Part shown: positions 35,270-49,800 of the stretch, one piece after another | Numbering within the stretch: the stretch's first letter is position 1 | How the letters are laid out: each line of letters begins with the position of its first letter | From: Watersipora subatra | Lineage: Eukaryota; Bryozoa; Gymnolaemata; Cheilostomatida; Watersiporidae | Reading direction: 5' to 3' | Length of the DNA: 64,000 nt | Assembly: GCF_963576615.1 (NCBI RefSeq) | Contig: NC_088717.1 | Location: 23,401,344 to 23,465,343, forward strand | Program-made: the position numbers and the translations under genes | The notes under the pieces: model-generated | Seen by the model: the letters and a program-made list of their open reading frames with translations, nothing else | Database searches by the model: none | Told to the model about the DNA's origin: nothing

Positions 35270-36739
35270 ATTTAATAATAAGAGCCGTGAGAGCAAACTT
35301 TAGTGACGTTGCCCAATAACGCAGAGTCACTGTGTGTATTTCAACTCAGATACCGACTCATATCACCTAATGAACCTATTGCAATTTGCGTTGCCCAATG
35401 GATTAAATTATCGCCTGGTGAACAGAAGGTTCCGAGGCCATATCCTCTGCGATGCGGAATTTTCATTGCTAGATACGAGTCGTTATAGCTGGATAGACGA
35501 AATGACAGATGATGGCAAATTTTGAGATTTATATTTATAGATTTCCTTTGTATAAATTTATACACTCATACAATAGCAGACTAGTTGTTAAGACTATTAT
35601 TAGACCCTGACCTTCTATACTCAATAGAAATAACAAACTACAATAAAGAGACAATGCTAATTTGCTTTATGAACCGAACTGATGACAGTTAGTATGTGCA
35701 CTACAATCCTAGCGCTGTTATAGTTGAGGGGGTAGTGCACCATACCCACCATGATGACTACGGTAATCATCCTCGGGGACTATTATTACAAATCATATTT
35801 AATCTGGATACTATTACTAAACACTCAAGTTGGACATTCTGATCTGTTCCTTAATTTTATTATTAGGTTTGTTTCTTATACTCAAGTCAGCATAATGACT
35901 CAGTTTCATGTTTAGAGATAATTTAAAGAAATGCAAATGTCATCATAGCTATGTGCTTGAGGTGTTTGAAGTGCTTTAGGGTAGTGATAGATGAGTCACA
36001 GTGAGACGCTGACTCAAAGCTGACTTATCATTTCGTAGATAAGATAAGCAACACCAGAAAGTTATAAAGTTATTGACATAATATCTTAATAACAGATGCC
36101 TGGTGTGTCGTCTTGTAAATAAAACAGAGTATAGGGAGGCTGTATATGTGTAGTAGTATTCTCTATATTACTAGATAATCCCTGCAGTCTTACTCTTTGA
36201 AAATTGGCCCTGCGTAACACCCCACAAAGGTTTGATCTTTCAAGAGAAGATCTCCTGGGTGTTCCTTTTTGAAAAAAGGCCATTTGATGAATGAAAAACG
36301 GTGAGAGTTATCTGTTCTATGTTAAAGACTCATGTTAATTTACTGTAATAAATTTTAGTTTAGGTTATTTTTAAATTTAAATGAAAAAGCCACAAAACTA
36401 ATCGCCAATGACTTCTCAAACGTAAATGACCGCAAAAGGGTCATTGACTTTGGAAACAAACAAAAAACACATTCATAGGCTTATTTGGTCATGAACCATA
36501 CCACAGATTTTGGCATATAAAATACCTTAAGTTACATATAATCTACTCTAACTACATGTACCGTATATAAACTGACCTGTAACTAGAATTTCAAAGGAAT
36601 AGCAACTCCTAAAAAGCATATTTTTAAAACATGAAAACACAATGTATGTCAAACTATGAAAATGGCTCCGAAGCAGTATGTTTTAGGAACATACTTTATT
36701 GTCTATGTAACATAATAACATACGACTTGGTCGCCTTGC

Positions 36740-37070
36740 TAGTAGAAACAAGCTGTAACACTACCGTAACAGTAAGGACATGCCACATAGTTGCTGTAAA
36801 CATAGTGACATGCTACACCGTTGCTGTAGAAGTAAGAATATGCCATCTTGTATCTGTAACAGTAACAAGATACCACACCTTGTCATGCTACTCCTGCAAA
36901 ATTAGCGATTTGCCTGGTCACTTCTACAACATGATATGTTATGACTGTAACAATAATGACACGACGACGTATCGTTACTGTCGCAATGAGGACATCATTA
37001 CTGTTGCAATGAGGACATCGTTATTGTCGCAATGAGGACGTCGTTACTGTTGCAATGAGGACATGCCATG
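36740..37070. repeat. degenerate about 24-bp tandem repeat
   Basis: Units of CAATGAGGACATCGTTACTG with GTTG or GTCG, clearest at 36980-37065 and more degenerate upstream. They give a 134-codon frame that is best explained as repeat translation. Confidence 0.65.
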
Positions 37071-37669
37071 TCATCACCGTAAAGTAATGACGTCCTATGC
37101 CATCTCTGTAGCAATAACGCTGCGCATTATACATAGGTATAGTACATGTTCAGTACATTATACAACCTCTGATTGTATTCGTCAAACATTTTATCTAAGT
37201 ATAGATGTTGACTAATGCACTAAAGTAGTTTTAGGTGTGCCAGCTCGTACAACTATGTATGACGGGCGAGCACCCAGGCACAGCCTCCAGTTAGCACAGG
37301 AATGATGTTTGCATTAAAGGATCTGACCTTTGCTGCCTGATCTCATAGTGATTAACAAAAAGTAATCACTTTGATGTGCGCTTCCATTACGTAGATATTG
37401 AGTGCTGATTCAGAGCCATGTGTTTATGAGAACTACATTCCTTTGAAATGTGTTAGGCAAACATTTGGGATGCCAGAGTCAGAGATTCTAGAATCTTTGA
37501 CAGCTTAGCTCTAATCTGTCAGTGGGTTGGCACAACGCTGACCCAATCAGCACGAATGAAAAGCAAGTTTCAGTTATCCATAGGATCTAAGGCTATCTGA
37601 CAGTAACATTTTAGGTTTATGTGCGACCACAATGAATAGCTTCTCAATGACCTCTGACCTCAACTGCCT

Positions 37670-37700
37670 TATAATAGCTATGTGTTCAGCGTTTCAGCCA
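37670..37700 (+). promoter_or_regulatory. possible core promoter of the PDGF/VEGF-like gene
   Basis: TATAATAG at 37670, with initiator-like TCAGCCATTCACT about 25-35 bp later and about 50 nt before ATG 37747. The placement is right but the TATA is atypical. Confidence 0.35.
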
Positions 37701-37746
37701 TTCACTCCGCTGACTGGAAGTAGATATTATTATAAACAGATCAAAA

Positions 37747-37818
37747 ATGAAGGGCTTATTAGTTATTTTTGTTATTTCTCTCTGCCACATGCAGATCAAG
37801 GCTGAAGAGGAAGCTGAG
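37747..37818 (+). CDS. growth-factor exon 1: signal peptide
   Basis: 24 codons, ending GAG|GTAAGC in phase 0. Hydrophobic core LLVIFVISL, then a Glu-rich EEEAE just after the likely cleavage site. Confidence 0.85.
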
Positions 37819-40800
37819 GTAAGCAAAAGTTCTAGAACTGTGTTGTTGCAATTTTTAAAACAGTTAGATTCAACCTACTGTAAGTGGTATGATTTTTGTT
37901 TTTGTGATTTTTGTTCAAGGGTGACAAATAACTTTTGTTTAGGGCTTTTCTGAAGTTTGTTATGTGGGTCTCTGTACATATTTGTAAATGCTAGTAGGGC
38001 CTACATTTTTACTTAAAAATTACTAGCAGTACATAATTTTATTATCCTAAAAAAGTCTAAAGACTCTAAACTGTCTAAATTGGAACCGCTGTCAGGGTTG
38101 ACAAGAGTATGACCCTGTGTAGCTTTTAGGCGGGTATGACTTAGGCAAGCCACTAATAAGAACATTTTATCCAATTCGGTCAGCAATTCTTTTAAAAATT
38201 GGTGAAAGCGACAAAGTGATTCAAAAAAGCATTTTTCAGTGAATTAGGCCTTATTAGAACATTTTATTGAATTCCAGTTTTAACTTTTTTCACTGTTGAT
38301 AGAACGTGAAATTTGGAAGACTTTAAATATAAGATCCAAAAAGAACCTCTGGTATTAGAAACAAGGAAGAGAACACTGTTGACTTGAACATGGAGAGTAG
38401 GTTTGCATGTACGGCTGAATCACAAGACCGTAAAATGTACTGGCAGTAAGACAATTCTTGCTGGCTACTTTAAAAAAACAAACAAGGAAAATAACTGCAG
38501 CCATCAACCAGCATATTTGTGACTAACGACAACCACATGGTGGTCTGACCTGTATTGCAGCATTACTGTGAAATTTCACAATTCCTTGTTGATTATCTAT
38601 TGTTGCCCATTTGAACAAACAGAACTATCTGATCATTTATCAACTGGTATAGTCTTACACAATTATTCTACATGTTTATACAGATGTTTAAAACTTGGTT
38701 CAGGCCGGCCAAGGGTAGTTTCAAAATGATCAGGTACAACAACTCTCGAATAGAATATTCTAGAAGGCCTCCAAGCCTTGGAGATATCATACTTAGAGTC
38801 AATGTGACTTCCAGGAGGAAACCAGTGACTCGAGTGGTTAACATGGTCTCTAGAGGATATGGTCAGTTTAGTTTGGTGCTGTGGGTGACCTCACTGTGGG
38901 CAACCTCATTGTGTGTGACTTCACTGTGGGTGATCTCGTGTGGGTGACCTTGTTGTCTCCGTGTAGATACCTTGCTGTGGGTGTCTTTGATATGGGTGAC
39001 CTAGCCGTAGGTGGTCTTGCTGTGGTTGAACTGTTGGCTCGTTGAACTGTTGTGTCTTGTGATCCTTTTTGTGAAAATCCATTTGGTTTGGCTTTCATCT
39101 GTGTGTTCTCTCTGTAATTAACTAGCTGTGTGGCCGTACATTTGTTCTTTTTTCTGGCTACCAAGCCATTGGCATTGCATCATGCTTGTGTGATTGCTGT
39201 TTAATCATTTCTTATTAAGAAATTTTATCTAACATAGAAAACCTGGCTTATTCATTATTGTTGTAACAAGCTCTGCAGACATAGTTATTCAAATATTTTC
39301 TAAGTAAACAGTAAATATTTTTGCTTAGAATATTTTTACGGTCGTTAATGTTTGCTAAGTTACTATCATTCAAAGCAACGTGCAAAAGATATACAAATTA
39401 ATTGATTTGCTAGAAAGGGCAGCAATTAGTTTGTAAGAAATAGTTTTTGGACATATACTTCAAGAATTGACAGTCAACAAAAAACTCCAGTAAAACCACA
39501 CAAAAGTTGGGCTATAGGAATTGTCTTTCCACCAATCATAGCCTTAGGCCAAGTATCGCTGCATTGTTTTTGTTTGATACTGAGCTGACATGTTGGTAAT
39601 TTTCCTATAGTATTACAGTGTTCGATTGAATCTCCATTTTTCTGAACGTAAAAGGTATAACCAAATCTTATCAATATGCCTGCATGGCTTGTTAGTAGCA
39701 AGTGAGATAATCGCTGTCGAGTTGAGGCAGCGATAAATGAGCCTTTACCACAATCTGCCACCATTGACATTTCTTGACACTATTCCAATAAAGGTTGTGG
39801 TCAAGTTCTATAGCTTAGTGTACCACAACATGTCCTCGCTTGTCTTCAACTTGGTCGCAGCTTGTCAAAATGGCTTTCTCTTGTTTGAAATTATATTGGC
39901 TAGCAAAAGGAATAAGCAAGGAACTACTGGTTTTTATCACTTTGCAAATAATAAAATATCTATATTGTTGCAATCTAAAGATAATAGGTAAAAATAATTT
40001 GATAGATTAAGCTCTCATTTAGTTTTATTTAAAAAAAAATAAACGGTTTTCAGCTTTATTTGCATTTTAAGCATTTTATAAAACATTTAAACGCAATTCA
40101 CTTTGTTGCAGATTACAGGAAAGCAGAATAACTGTGTTTAATATGAAATTATAACAGTCTCAAACAATTTAAAAGTAGGTTTTCACCACTAAGAAATTTG
40201 TACTATTATGACTTAGCACCTAGTGTTACCATGGAGACGCTGCCGGATCTAATAAAAAATTGTATCAGCTTGACCATGCCATAAAACATACTGAACTTTG
40301 GCATCAGGAATATTTATTCTTTGGCAACGTGAGAACTAAGCATATTTTTATTTATTTTAAGCCGCTGACATGATGAATGTTAACAGCATATATCTATGTA
40401 AACAACTAAACTTTCTGAAAATGGATAAAATTGAGTTTCTCTATAAAAAAACATAGTGATGATTTAAACTAAAAAGACAATCTTTTCTAGTGTCAGACAT
40501 CTAAAATAAGTTTAAAATAAAGCCGCGCAGCTATTCCATTTTAAATATTCTTCACACTTCAGTTGTTCTTATTTCAATTTCATCAGCGTTGAATGAGCCG
40601 CTATGACCTCTGGCATAGAAATGTTTACCGGTATCTTTTGTAACAAAGCGCGATCATTAATCCAGCGCATACTTATGTCCATTGAAAAACTTGTCGCACG
40701 GTGACTCAAAGTGCACACAATTCCAAATCTACATCATCCACCCTATGTAAACATAGAGATTCAGTCACCTTAAAACCAGTCACTAACTTATCAAGTTGCA

Positions 40801-43800
40801 GTGGAGTTGGGGACAACCACAGTTTCTTGACATATTCAACAGATAAGGAAGTGAGGTGGTTGACATTGAAGACATTTTATTTAAAAGCCATTACAAACTC
40901 TGCTTGGCAGCAAAGAACTTCAGGTTATGTACCCTGCATGACCTCAGCAGTTCATAAATCTCTTTGTACTTGGCTGACTCATCTGAGGCTATATCCTCAA
41001 AAACAGTTGTTCTTGTTTTTTTATAAACAAGAACAACTTCTAATCACATTTTGAATTATTGTGGCTATTGAGCAAACGACTCCTAAGTTTGAACAAATAT
41101 GTGAATGCTTACGCAATTATATTGCCTAATGCTGACTTTCACGGAAAGCAGGAAGGTGTGATGTTGCACAATAGATACTTGCGGAGTCTCGCTGGCAAAT
41201 CTTACTGTGTTAGGGTTACTTAAATGTTAATTGGGCAATGCGCTTGGTAACGAGGGCAGCATGATGCATTGGTTGCTAGACATGAACTAGCTATCAGGGA
41301 AACAGTTGAGTGTTTAGGAGGGTAATCAAATGTGGTTAGTAAATATTTACATATAGTTGAAGAAGGCAAAAGTACTGAAATTTGAATAAATATCACTACT
41401 ATGGTCTCTTCTTCGTTGTATGTGTTATTGTTATTGCTTAAAGATGTTATTACCAGTTATCAACAATGGTAATAACATCTTTGCAATCAATGATGCAATT
41501 CCATTATTGCATATGTAGAAAAACATTTTTAATTTCTCAGATTCCAAGGTTATTTTTTATTTTTTCTTTAAGAGCTAATAATTTAGAGATATTTTGAAAC
41601 CATAACAACTTTTAATGTTGTTCAACAACAAATATTTCTCCAAGACTACCCTCTGCTATAATGTTTATTGCAGTACTGAAAATATTATTGCTAGTCACAC
41701 CACACTTAATGATTTCAAAGAAAAATTTCTCAGCACTGCAAAAACCTATTAAAAAGCTAAAATTAAAAACAACATGACAACCAGCTTCATCCCTAGCAGT
41801 GGGCTAGAGTGGCTGGTCATGTGATACATGTAGCATGTGACAAGTATGACAAGTGTCTGCTTTACTTGTCAAACTTGTATATGTCAGCTTTGTGTCGATT
41901 TGATCATTGGCTGTTGCTCATAAAATGGCTTTGCTCACAGCTCTATGAATGGATGGCTTTATGGATATTTGTAGGAGATGCCGCTCAGCTACTTTCGTAC
42001 ATCTGGCCTCGAGCGAGCGATGTCAAATAAGACGGTTTTCACAGAACAATTTTTTGAATCTTACCGCATCAATGGAGTAGATACTACTGTAGATATACGT
42101 AAGATTCTATTTAATTCTATCCTAGAGTTCTCTTAGCTGCCTGTCAAAATTTATGGCTCAGTTTCAAATAGTTTTTGATTCAGCATACGAAAATATTCAT
42201 ATGTTGAATAGACAGAAATTGAATGCTCCACCAGCTATTGACAATTTGGTTGGTAAATTGTTCTGTAATGTACATTTTAAATACTTTAAAAGATGAAAAC
42301 TTCAAGTTCAGTACTACAGAAAAATAGAAATTTTATTTTTAAAAGCCACTAAAAAAAGCCGAACCAATATATTTATTAAGCTAATATATACTATATTTGT
42401 ATTCGCAATTTAATGTATATTTATTCTATTAAATTTTCGATATTTGAAATAATTGGTCAAAAAGTATTATTTTAATGATCGTATGGTAATTAAGTTTAGA
42501 CCTTATCAAATGATTTTATATGTTTTTCACCAGCTGGACCTAAACAATGATCCCCTTTTTTCATCTTGCTTAGAAAACTGACCAAATGCTAATCAGTACT
42601 AATTAACTGTAGCTTTTCACAAAGCAGAATTTTACAAAAAGGTTTTCACTTGTGCAAGTAACCTTCCTTCTTCTTTGCATGAAAAGCTGTTCGACTGCAT
42701 TCAGAAACGTCGCTGTGTTCTATTTGTGCTTAGCATCGATATACTATAGTGCATCCTGCTTGTCAATGTCAATGTCAATCAGCAAGATAAGAATACGATA
42801 GATGCAATCAGAAAGTAAAGAACAAAGGCTACACAATTTCTCTTGTTCTGAGTTAACTTTATGTTGCTATTATAGCTGTGGACCCTGATAACCACTACGT
42901 AGTACAAGGTTCAACCCCGATAGAGAGTATCGAAAGATCTGGTAAGTTTATGCTGCTTTTTATGTTCTTATTTGCCTGAGTAAACGCATTTGTGTTATTC
43001 TTATTAGCTCTTGCTAGTTTATGTATAGTCTGTAGAATCAACCAATTGATTTTAACTACTATTTAGTTCCAGCCAATCAGCTCCAACTTTTCGCGACCAA
43101 TCACAACTGTGCAGTCTGTTATGCCACAGCGGGTTTCAAATTTGTTTCTATTTTGCCTGTGGTATATTTGCCACAAATAAAAATATATCTATTCAGTTGT
43201 ATTCACGTGGCTATTTAAATGCAGCCAATCAGCTGCAACTGTCAGCGACCAATCACAGTTGTGCTGTCTGTTATGCCACAGTAGGCTTCATTTTTTTCTA
43301 TTATGTTAGCTGTTTGCAATAGATCATAACATATTTATCCCGTTGTAGTTTTTTAGTATTTCAAATTTCTAAAGAAATTTTGTGACAGATTAAGGTCTTG
43401 CATAGTAACACTTATAGATTGATAGTAGAGCTTCATAATACGGGACTTCGTTGTTTAATAACTATTTTAAAGGTAGACTATTTGAAAATCGCAACTGTTT
43501 AGATAGATATCATCAATCGTATAAACGATGTAATCGTGTAATGGCGATTTATCTCACATCTATCATTTTTAGAGTGAGCGATACTAGAACTAAGGTGTGT
43601 GGGTCTTTTAGTTTTATAATAAGCTTATTCCATGATTTTCCACGCACACAGGCCTTCATAAAATAAATGTTTCTAATTATCACTAAGACAAAGCAGTTTT
43701 GTTTTAAATTAAAATATACAAATAAATATTAGCAAGAAGTTACAAGTTTTTTACATAATAATATCGAGAATCGATATTATTATGTAATGTACATATTAAT

Positions 43801-46800
43801 ATGTAATGTATTATACATAATAAATATACATTTTCGTGATATATTGTGATTTGATATAGCAAATTTGCAATATTGAAATCGTGAAGTCAGAGTTGATAGT
43901 AAGTATGTAGGTTGAAGCGGATCCAAATGAGCGATGGCTGAATATATAATGCTTTGAATATTCTACATTTTTCCTTTGTTAATCATTTCATTTGAGACTT
44001 TCTTTCATTTACTTTGACTCAAAAGTTCTAAATATAAAAAATATCATTAAATAAATTTATTCAACAGTCGACTTTGTTGCTTGACTGTTATAGTTTGTTA
44101 GTTAACACCAAAATAGACAGAAACAACCATGTAAATAACCTCATTACATTTAAACTTTTATCAAAATGTCAAAGGTTCAATTATACGTGTTACGGTCTCA
44201 ATTATACATGTTACGGTCTCAATCTAAGTTGTATTGTGTAAGCTCATTGTATGTGGGCAATAGTTCCTTCATCTATATGTTCAGAGATACTCTTTGACAA
44301 CAGAACTTCTATAATTATAGCAATCTCAGTATTGTTTCTATCTTAGTCGAGAATTAGTAGGGAATTTATCAAATACAATGGAACCTTGACATAAGAATGC
44401 TCAAACTCAAGAACAACAAACTCGCAAAAATTTATGTTTCGATATACAACAAAAACCTATTTTTCCTCGTCGGTATTCACATGCAGTCATTTATTATTTA
44501 TTATGTAGCTATTAGTGTACATATGTAAACAAAAAGGGAACAAACTGTTCATTACCACCCTTGCTTACATTCTCTTCCTGCTGCCTTCCCATCATATCTT
44601 TTGTGGTTTTTCAAGTTCTCTTCTGTTTTTATTGATTTGATTAACATTTATTATATTATTATGCTATTTTTTCCTTATTTGTGTTATTATTAATTTCTTT
44701 GTGTGCATTATATGTATTTTTGTCACGCTTTGGTGTTGTTTCGTAGCACCGGTACGAATTGATATATATATATATATATATATATTACAATATTTTGAAT
44801 AGTGCCAAAATAATAGGGAAAAATGTTTTAAGATACAAACTGTTTTGTTATACAACGATGGTAATGAAACAAATTGAATTTGTATGTCAAGATGGCGCTG
44901 TATATCTTTTTTGTCTTGAGAAGTTCTGCTAACAAGTGGCTTACAAATATTTGTAGAGCTGGCAGCATCTTTAAGTCATGCTGGATGTGACCTCTATGAC
45001 CAGATAGTGACAATCCCAAATGACAAACCTAATGTGCTTCTTTACCCATCATGCGTTCAAATCAAGCAGTGCAGTGGCTGCTGTGGTCACAGCTCTTTAG
45101 CCTGTAAACCAACCGCTACAACACCAAAAACTGTACAGGTTTGTGACAGCACCCATCGCTCTAGCCTCTTTTAGGCTTTCAGGCTATAGTTATCATTGGT
45201 TTGTTCTCAGATCTTTGTCTGATGGTATACTGGTATCCGGAAAAATCCCCTCTCAGATAACCAGTACTTTCTTAATACTCTTAGAGATTCCAACAGAATA
45301 GAAAAGTGTTCTATCTCCTTTCTTCCCATGTCCAACTTCCCTAAATTGTCTCTTAGATTTGCCACTGCCTCCCCCCCCCCCTCATCACCGGGCACAGGAA
45401 TATCTACCGACTACACATGATCTAGTTCTTTATCTAGCATCAATATATCTGGTCTCTTAGCTTTTTATATGGTCTGTTTATATAGTGAAATCCTATGATA
45501 CTTTTGCCTTTTTGTTCTCCACAAATTTCTTTCCTACTTGGAAAATTTTTGCAAACAAGTAAAGGTAGGCTATTATGATTACTATTATTATTAGTGTTAT
45601 AATTATTGTCTCTACAATTGTCTATCGATATTACCATGTTCTTAAAAAATATTGGACAGACTTTCCAAACAACTTCAAAATCAAAAGAATAGTATATAGA
45701 AATTGATGTAGCACCATTAGAGAAGTGTCCCTGGGCAACTGTCAGTTGCTCTGTCATTCTTTTAACTTAAAAACAGTTATGAGGCATGCTGTTTGTCTGT
45801 CAGTCACGCAGCCCATGAGTGACTAGCGTGTCAATATAATATCTGCTCTTTTTCATCTCAAATTTCCAAAAACTGCTAAGGCTTTCTATGCCATAATGTT
45901 ATGCCTTGTAGTTTTAAACGAAATGTGGCATATACCAAAACACACTCCATTACTTCAACTTACTGTTTGAATGATTTTGTTTATCAACTGGTAATTGCTT
46001 AAACATGTCTCCCGGTATATGTAAGTTCTGTTCTATGCTATCTGTCAAGCAAGTTACATATTTTAGTGCGCTCTAGCCTGTGGCTAGTAGTCTACTTACC
46101 CAAACCAGTTGTTGCGTAAGTACTCGGGCTTCTAAGTCGCTGCCAACTATTTTGCAATGAGAACACGCCTGCATTTAATGGTGTGAGAAATTGCCGCTGC
46201 CAAACAGCTGTATTTGATGATGTCTGCATATCTCATCGCAAGTCTTTCAACACATAAAACAGATAAAATCAAGAAAACACCAACTAATTGAGCTGGTGAA
46301 CTAGTCAATAACCTTTATTCTCTATTTACAGCACACTAGCTGGTAGCTAAAATGTCTGTAATTGTATTTCAGTTCACAAAAGCTTCTTAACGAAACTGCA
46401 ATATATAAACCTTGTTTAAAACTTTTCATGGCTACACTATTTTTCCAAGTTTCTCTTTAAAAGCGTGTTTCAGCATTTGTTGATGTATGGTACAAATTAT
46501 TTTGGCATAGTTTAGCTTGACAACATGAAAACATGGTTCACTTGGCTGACTAAGAATCACTTAGGAAACGGCATAAGTTCGCAAGCTAATCGAGTTTTGC
46601 TCCTCGCAAAACCTTATCGAATCTACCATGCTTGCGAATGATGGAAAAGGAACTTGCGAATTATGCGTATTAAAATATTGTGCAAGCTAGTCCATTCTAA
46701 AAATTTTCATCCCCCAGTTGTTTTTATTTCGATTGGAGATTAGCTAGAAGATAGCAGTATTTTGGGTAAACATCTGTTAATTTATCAGTATATCGGGTTT

Positions 46801-49800
46801 ATAACCATGGGTCCATTGTGCAGATAATGCAGATTTGGAATTGTGTGCACATGTTGAATCACCATATGATAAGTGTTTTAATGGACATAGCCATGCACTC
46901 CTGCCTCTTCAAATTGAAATCGGAATGACTAAAGTGAGAAAAATGTTTAAAATGGAATAGCTTGTGTGGCATTTTTTTGCGCATCATTCGCAAGTGCCGT
47001 TTCCACCTTCCGTAGGCATGAAACGTTCAGTAAAAACTTGCGAGTAATAAAAATTGCAGTTTTTTCCATTTTGATCTTGGGGATGCCACAAACTTATGAA
47101 TTAACCATTAATCGTGTTACGGAAGCATAATGCTTAACTAGACTATAACTGACATATAACTAGACGATAACTGACATATAACTAGACTAATAATTAAACT
47201 ATAACTGACATATAACTAGACTATAACTGACATATAACTAGACTATAACTGACATATAACTGGACTATAATAACTGACATTTAACTAGACCTATAACTGA
47301 CATATAACTAGACTATAACTGGCATATAACCAGACTGTAGCTGGTACATAAGCGGTCAATACATAGATGAGTACTAGATTAAAGCCAGCCATTACCTCCC
47401 CGGTGTTTACTCAGGTTCTGAAGTACATATATGATGGAAAGTCGGCAAACCCTGTTGAAAAGGTCACATACATTCAACTTGAGGAGCATACAGCCTGTCA
47501 GTGCCAGTGCAAGCTTTCTATGGAAGACTGTAATCCTGCGATGCACTACTTTGGTAAGTCAGTCCTAGTAACCTCCCACAATAGCTAGATAAAACCTTTA
47601 AAGAATAACTCAGGCTAAATATCTTACCACTAACTTGACTTAACTTATCAAATAAAATGGATATATAAAGAGAAGCCACGAATGGTATAATCAAAAATAT
47701 AACTTTAATCTTATGTTATATAACATCCTAAGGGCTTTTCAGGGTTGCGAGACAAATAGTTTCTAATATGTGGTTATATCTCAGCCTCTTCATGAAATAT
47801 GTAGCCAAAAGATGATAATAAGTTACATGACCATGGGATACTGTTCATAACACAGGGACTATGCTTGACTAACGATTCATCTAGTTGCTCTTCTACAGTT
47901 TTAGATGCAACTTTAGGTTTTAGACCTAAGTTTAAAAACTTAAAGATTTAAAGCTTTGAGATTTAAAGATTCAAAACTTTTAAGTTTGAAATGTGATTTA
48001 AAAATAAATTCGCACAAAATTTTAGTTGATTTTATCAGAAAGTATCAGTATTTTCCTATCATGTGAGATTTTTTTTATATTAGAAATGATCTGACTGCCT
48101 GGTTTCATAATTAAAATCAATAACATGTTATGATTTGTTATAAAACATGTTTGATCACGATTAAAACGCTCAGATTCAACGAAAGCACGAGCTTGATGTC
48201 TAAAGTTGCAGAGGTCAACAGAGTCAAGCATAGCCGAATTATGAACAGTATTTTATAGACATGTACTTTATTCTCATGTTTTGGTTACATATTCCATGAA
48301 GAGACTGAGATATAACCACATATTAGAAACTATTTATTTTACGGCTCACTGAAGTTTGTCTCTAAATTACATACCAGCAATACATCTATAATTACTTACC
48401 AGCAACACATGTATAACTACATACCAGCAATACATTTATAATTACATACCAACAATACATTTATAACTACATACCAGCATTACATTTATAATTACATACC
48501 AGCAATACATTTACAAATTAGCTCGAACATGCAGTTTTGAAATGCCGACATGACATTTGATAGTTGTGTCTTTGTGATGATAGAGCAAACATTTACCTTC
48601 TCTAACCATTATTTTGCATTTCTTTTGCATTTAAAGGATTGTTGTTATTCCATAGATGACTGGGATTGTCAGTGCATGTGTATTAATGGTCGCCAAACAT
48701 GCCCGTCGAACAAGAGGTGGGATGATGATCTGTGCGGCTGTCGGTGTGCTTCAGTGACCAACTGTGGACAGGGCTTTACTTTCGATATGGACACTTGCAG
48801 GTTTGTGTTATGTGTTGTTTGTATATTAGAAAACAATTCAGCTGATCACTTGATCGTAATTTCGCTAAACCATTTAAGCCAATCAATTTCTAAGTTTCGA
48901 TTCAATCATAGCGTAGCGATACATTTCCATATGACACTGCCATGCCCTCATGGAAACAGCCATGCCGCTCTTATTCTGTTGTAAATCAGTGTCACTGTTT
49001 GGAGGCGGAATACAGGCATGATGCATCATCTTTGTGCAACGGAATAGCCTTAGTGACCGATAGTGTCGCATTTGTGCACACGTATAGGTCTTGTTTTTCC
49101 CTCGTTTCATATGAAGAAACTATCGTTGTTGAAACGCTCTAATCTATCCGCTTTGGCCTTGACCTCTTAAAGATACAACCTTGAGATATGGCGTCGCACA
49201 AACTTCGCTCTGCTATAATAGCACTTCATGAAAACATGATATGCTTGTCAGCCCAGCGTAGCGATTCGGCACTGGCTCACCAAGTGTCACAATACTATCA
49301 CTGTATGTAAACTTAGTAAATAATAACATACCTTTCGTAACACAATACTTTCATCATATCCTGTAGCTTGGTCTGTCAATTATTTTTGTGATGGTGAAAA
49401 GCGTGTGCAACAATTTCATTTGCTACTTTTAAATAATATCAGGTCTTTTAACACACTATGCAACTCTTTAGTGTCTAAGATGAATTTACACAACATTCTA
49501 GCAGATTTTATCCGAAATTATCAATATTTTTCCTTCATTCGCAATTGTTTTTGATGTTTGAGGTGATCTGACTGCCAGGATGTTTCAAGATAAAGTCGAC
49601 AAAACTTGATCTCGGTTAAACCCTTAGAAGAAAAATATGAAGTCATTAGTTGTTATCGTGGCGATAGCTGATATCGGCTATTACGGTCAAGTTGCAGCAT
49701 TACGCGTCTTTATTTTGTTGATCTCTCTGCAACCATAGACATAATTTTGACATGTATTTCTCTTCTGAACATTGTAACCAATCAAGTTTTGTTGATTTTA

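Noticed and set aside
36631..37035. 134-codon Cys/Thr-rich frame just upstream of the growth-factor gene
   Set aside because: It follows a degenerate 24-bp repeat (VTVRTCHIV periods) and has no signal peptide or splice support.
39474..39770. 98-codon minus-strand frame in intron 2
   Set aside because: Protein-like composition but no recognisable domain, no start context and no splice partner.
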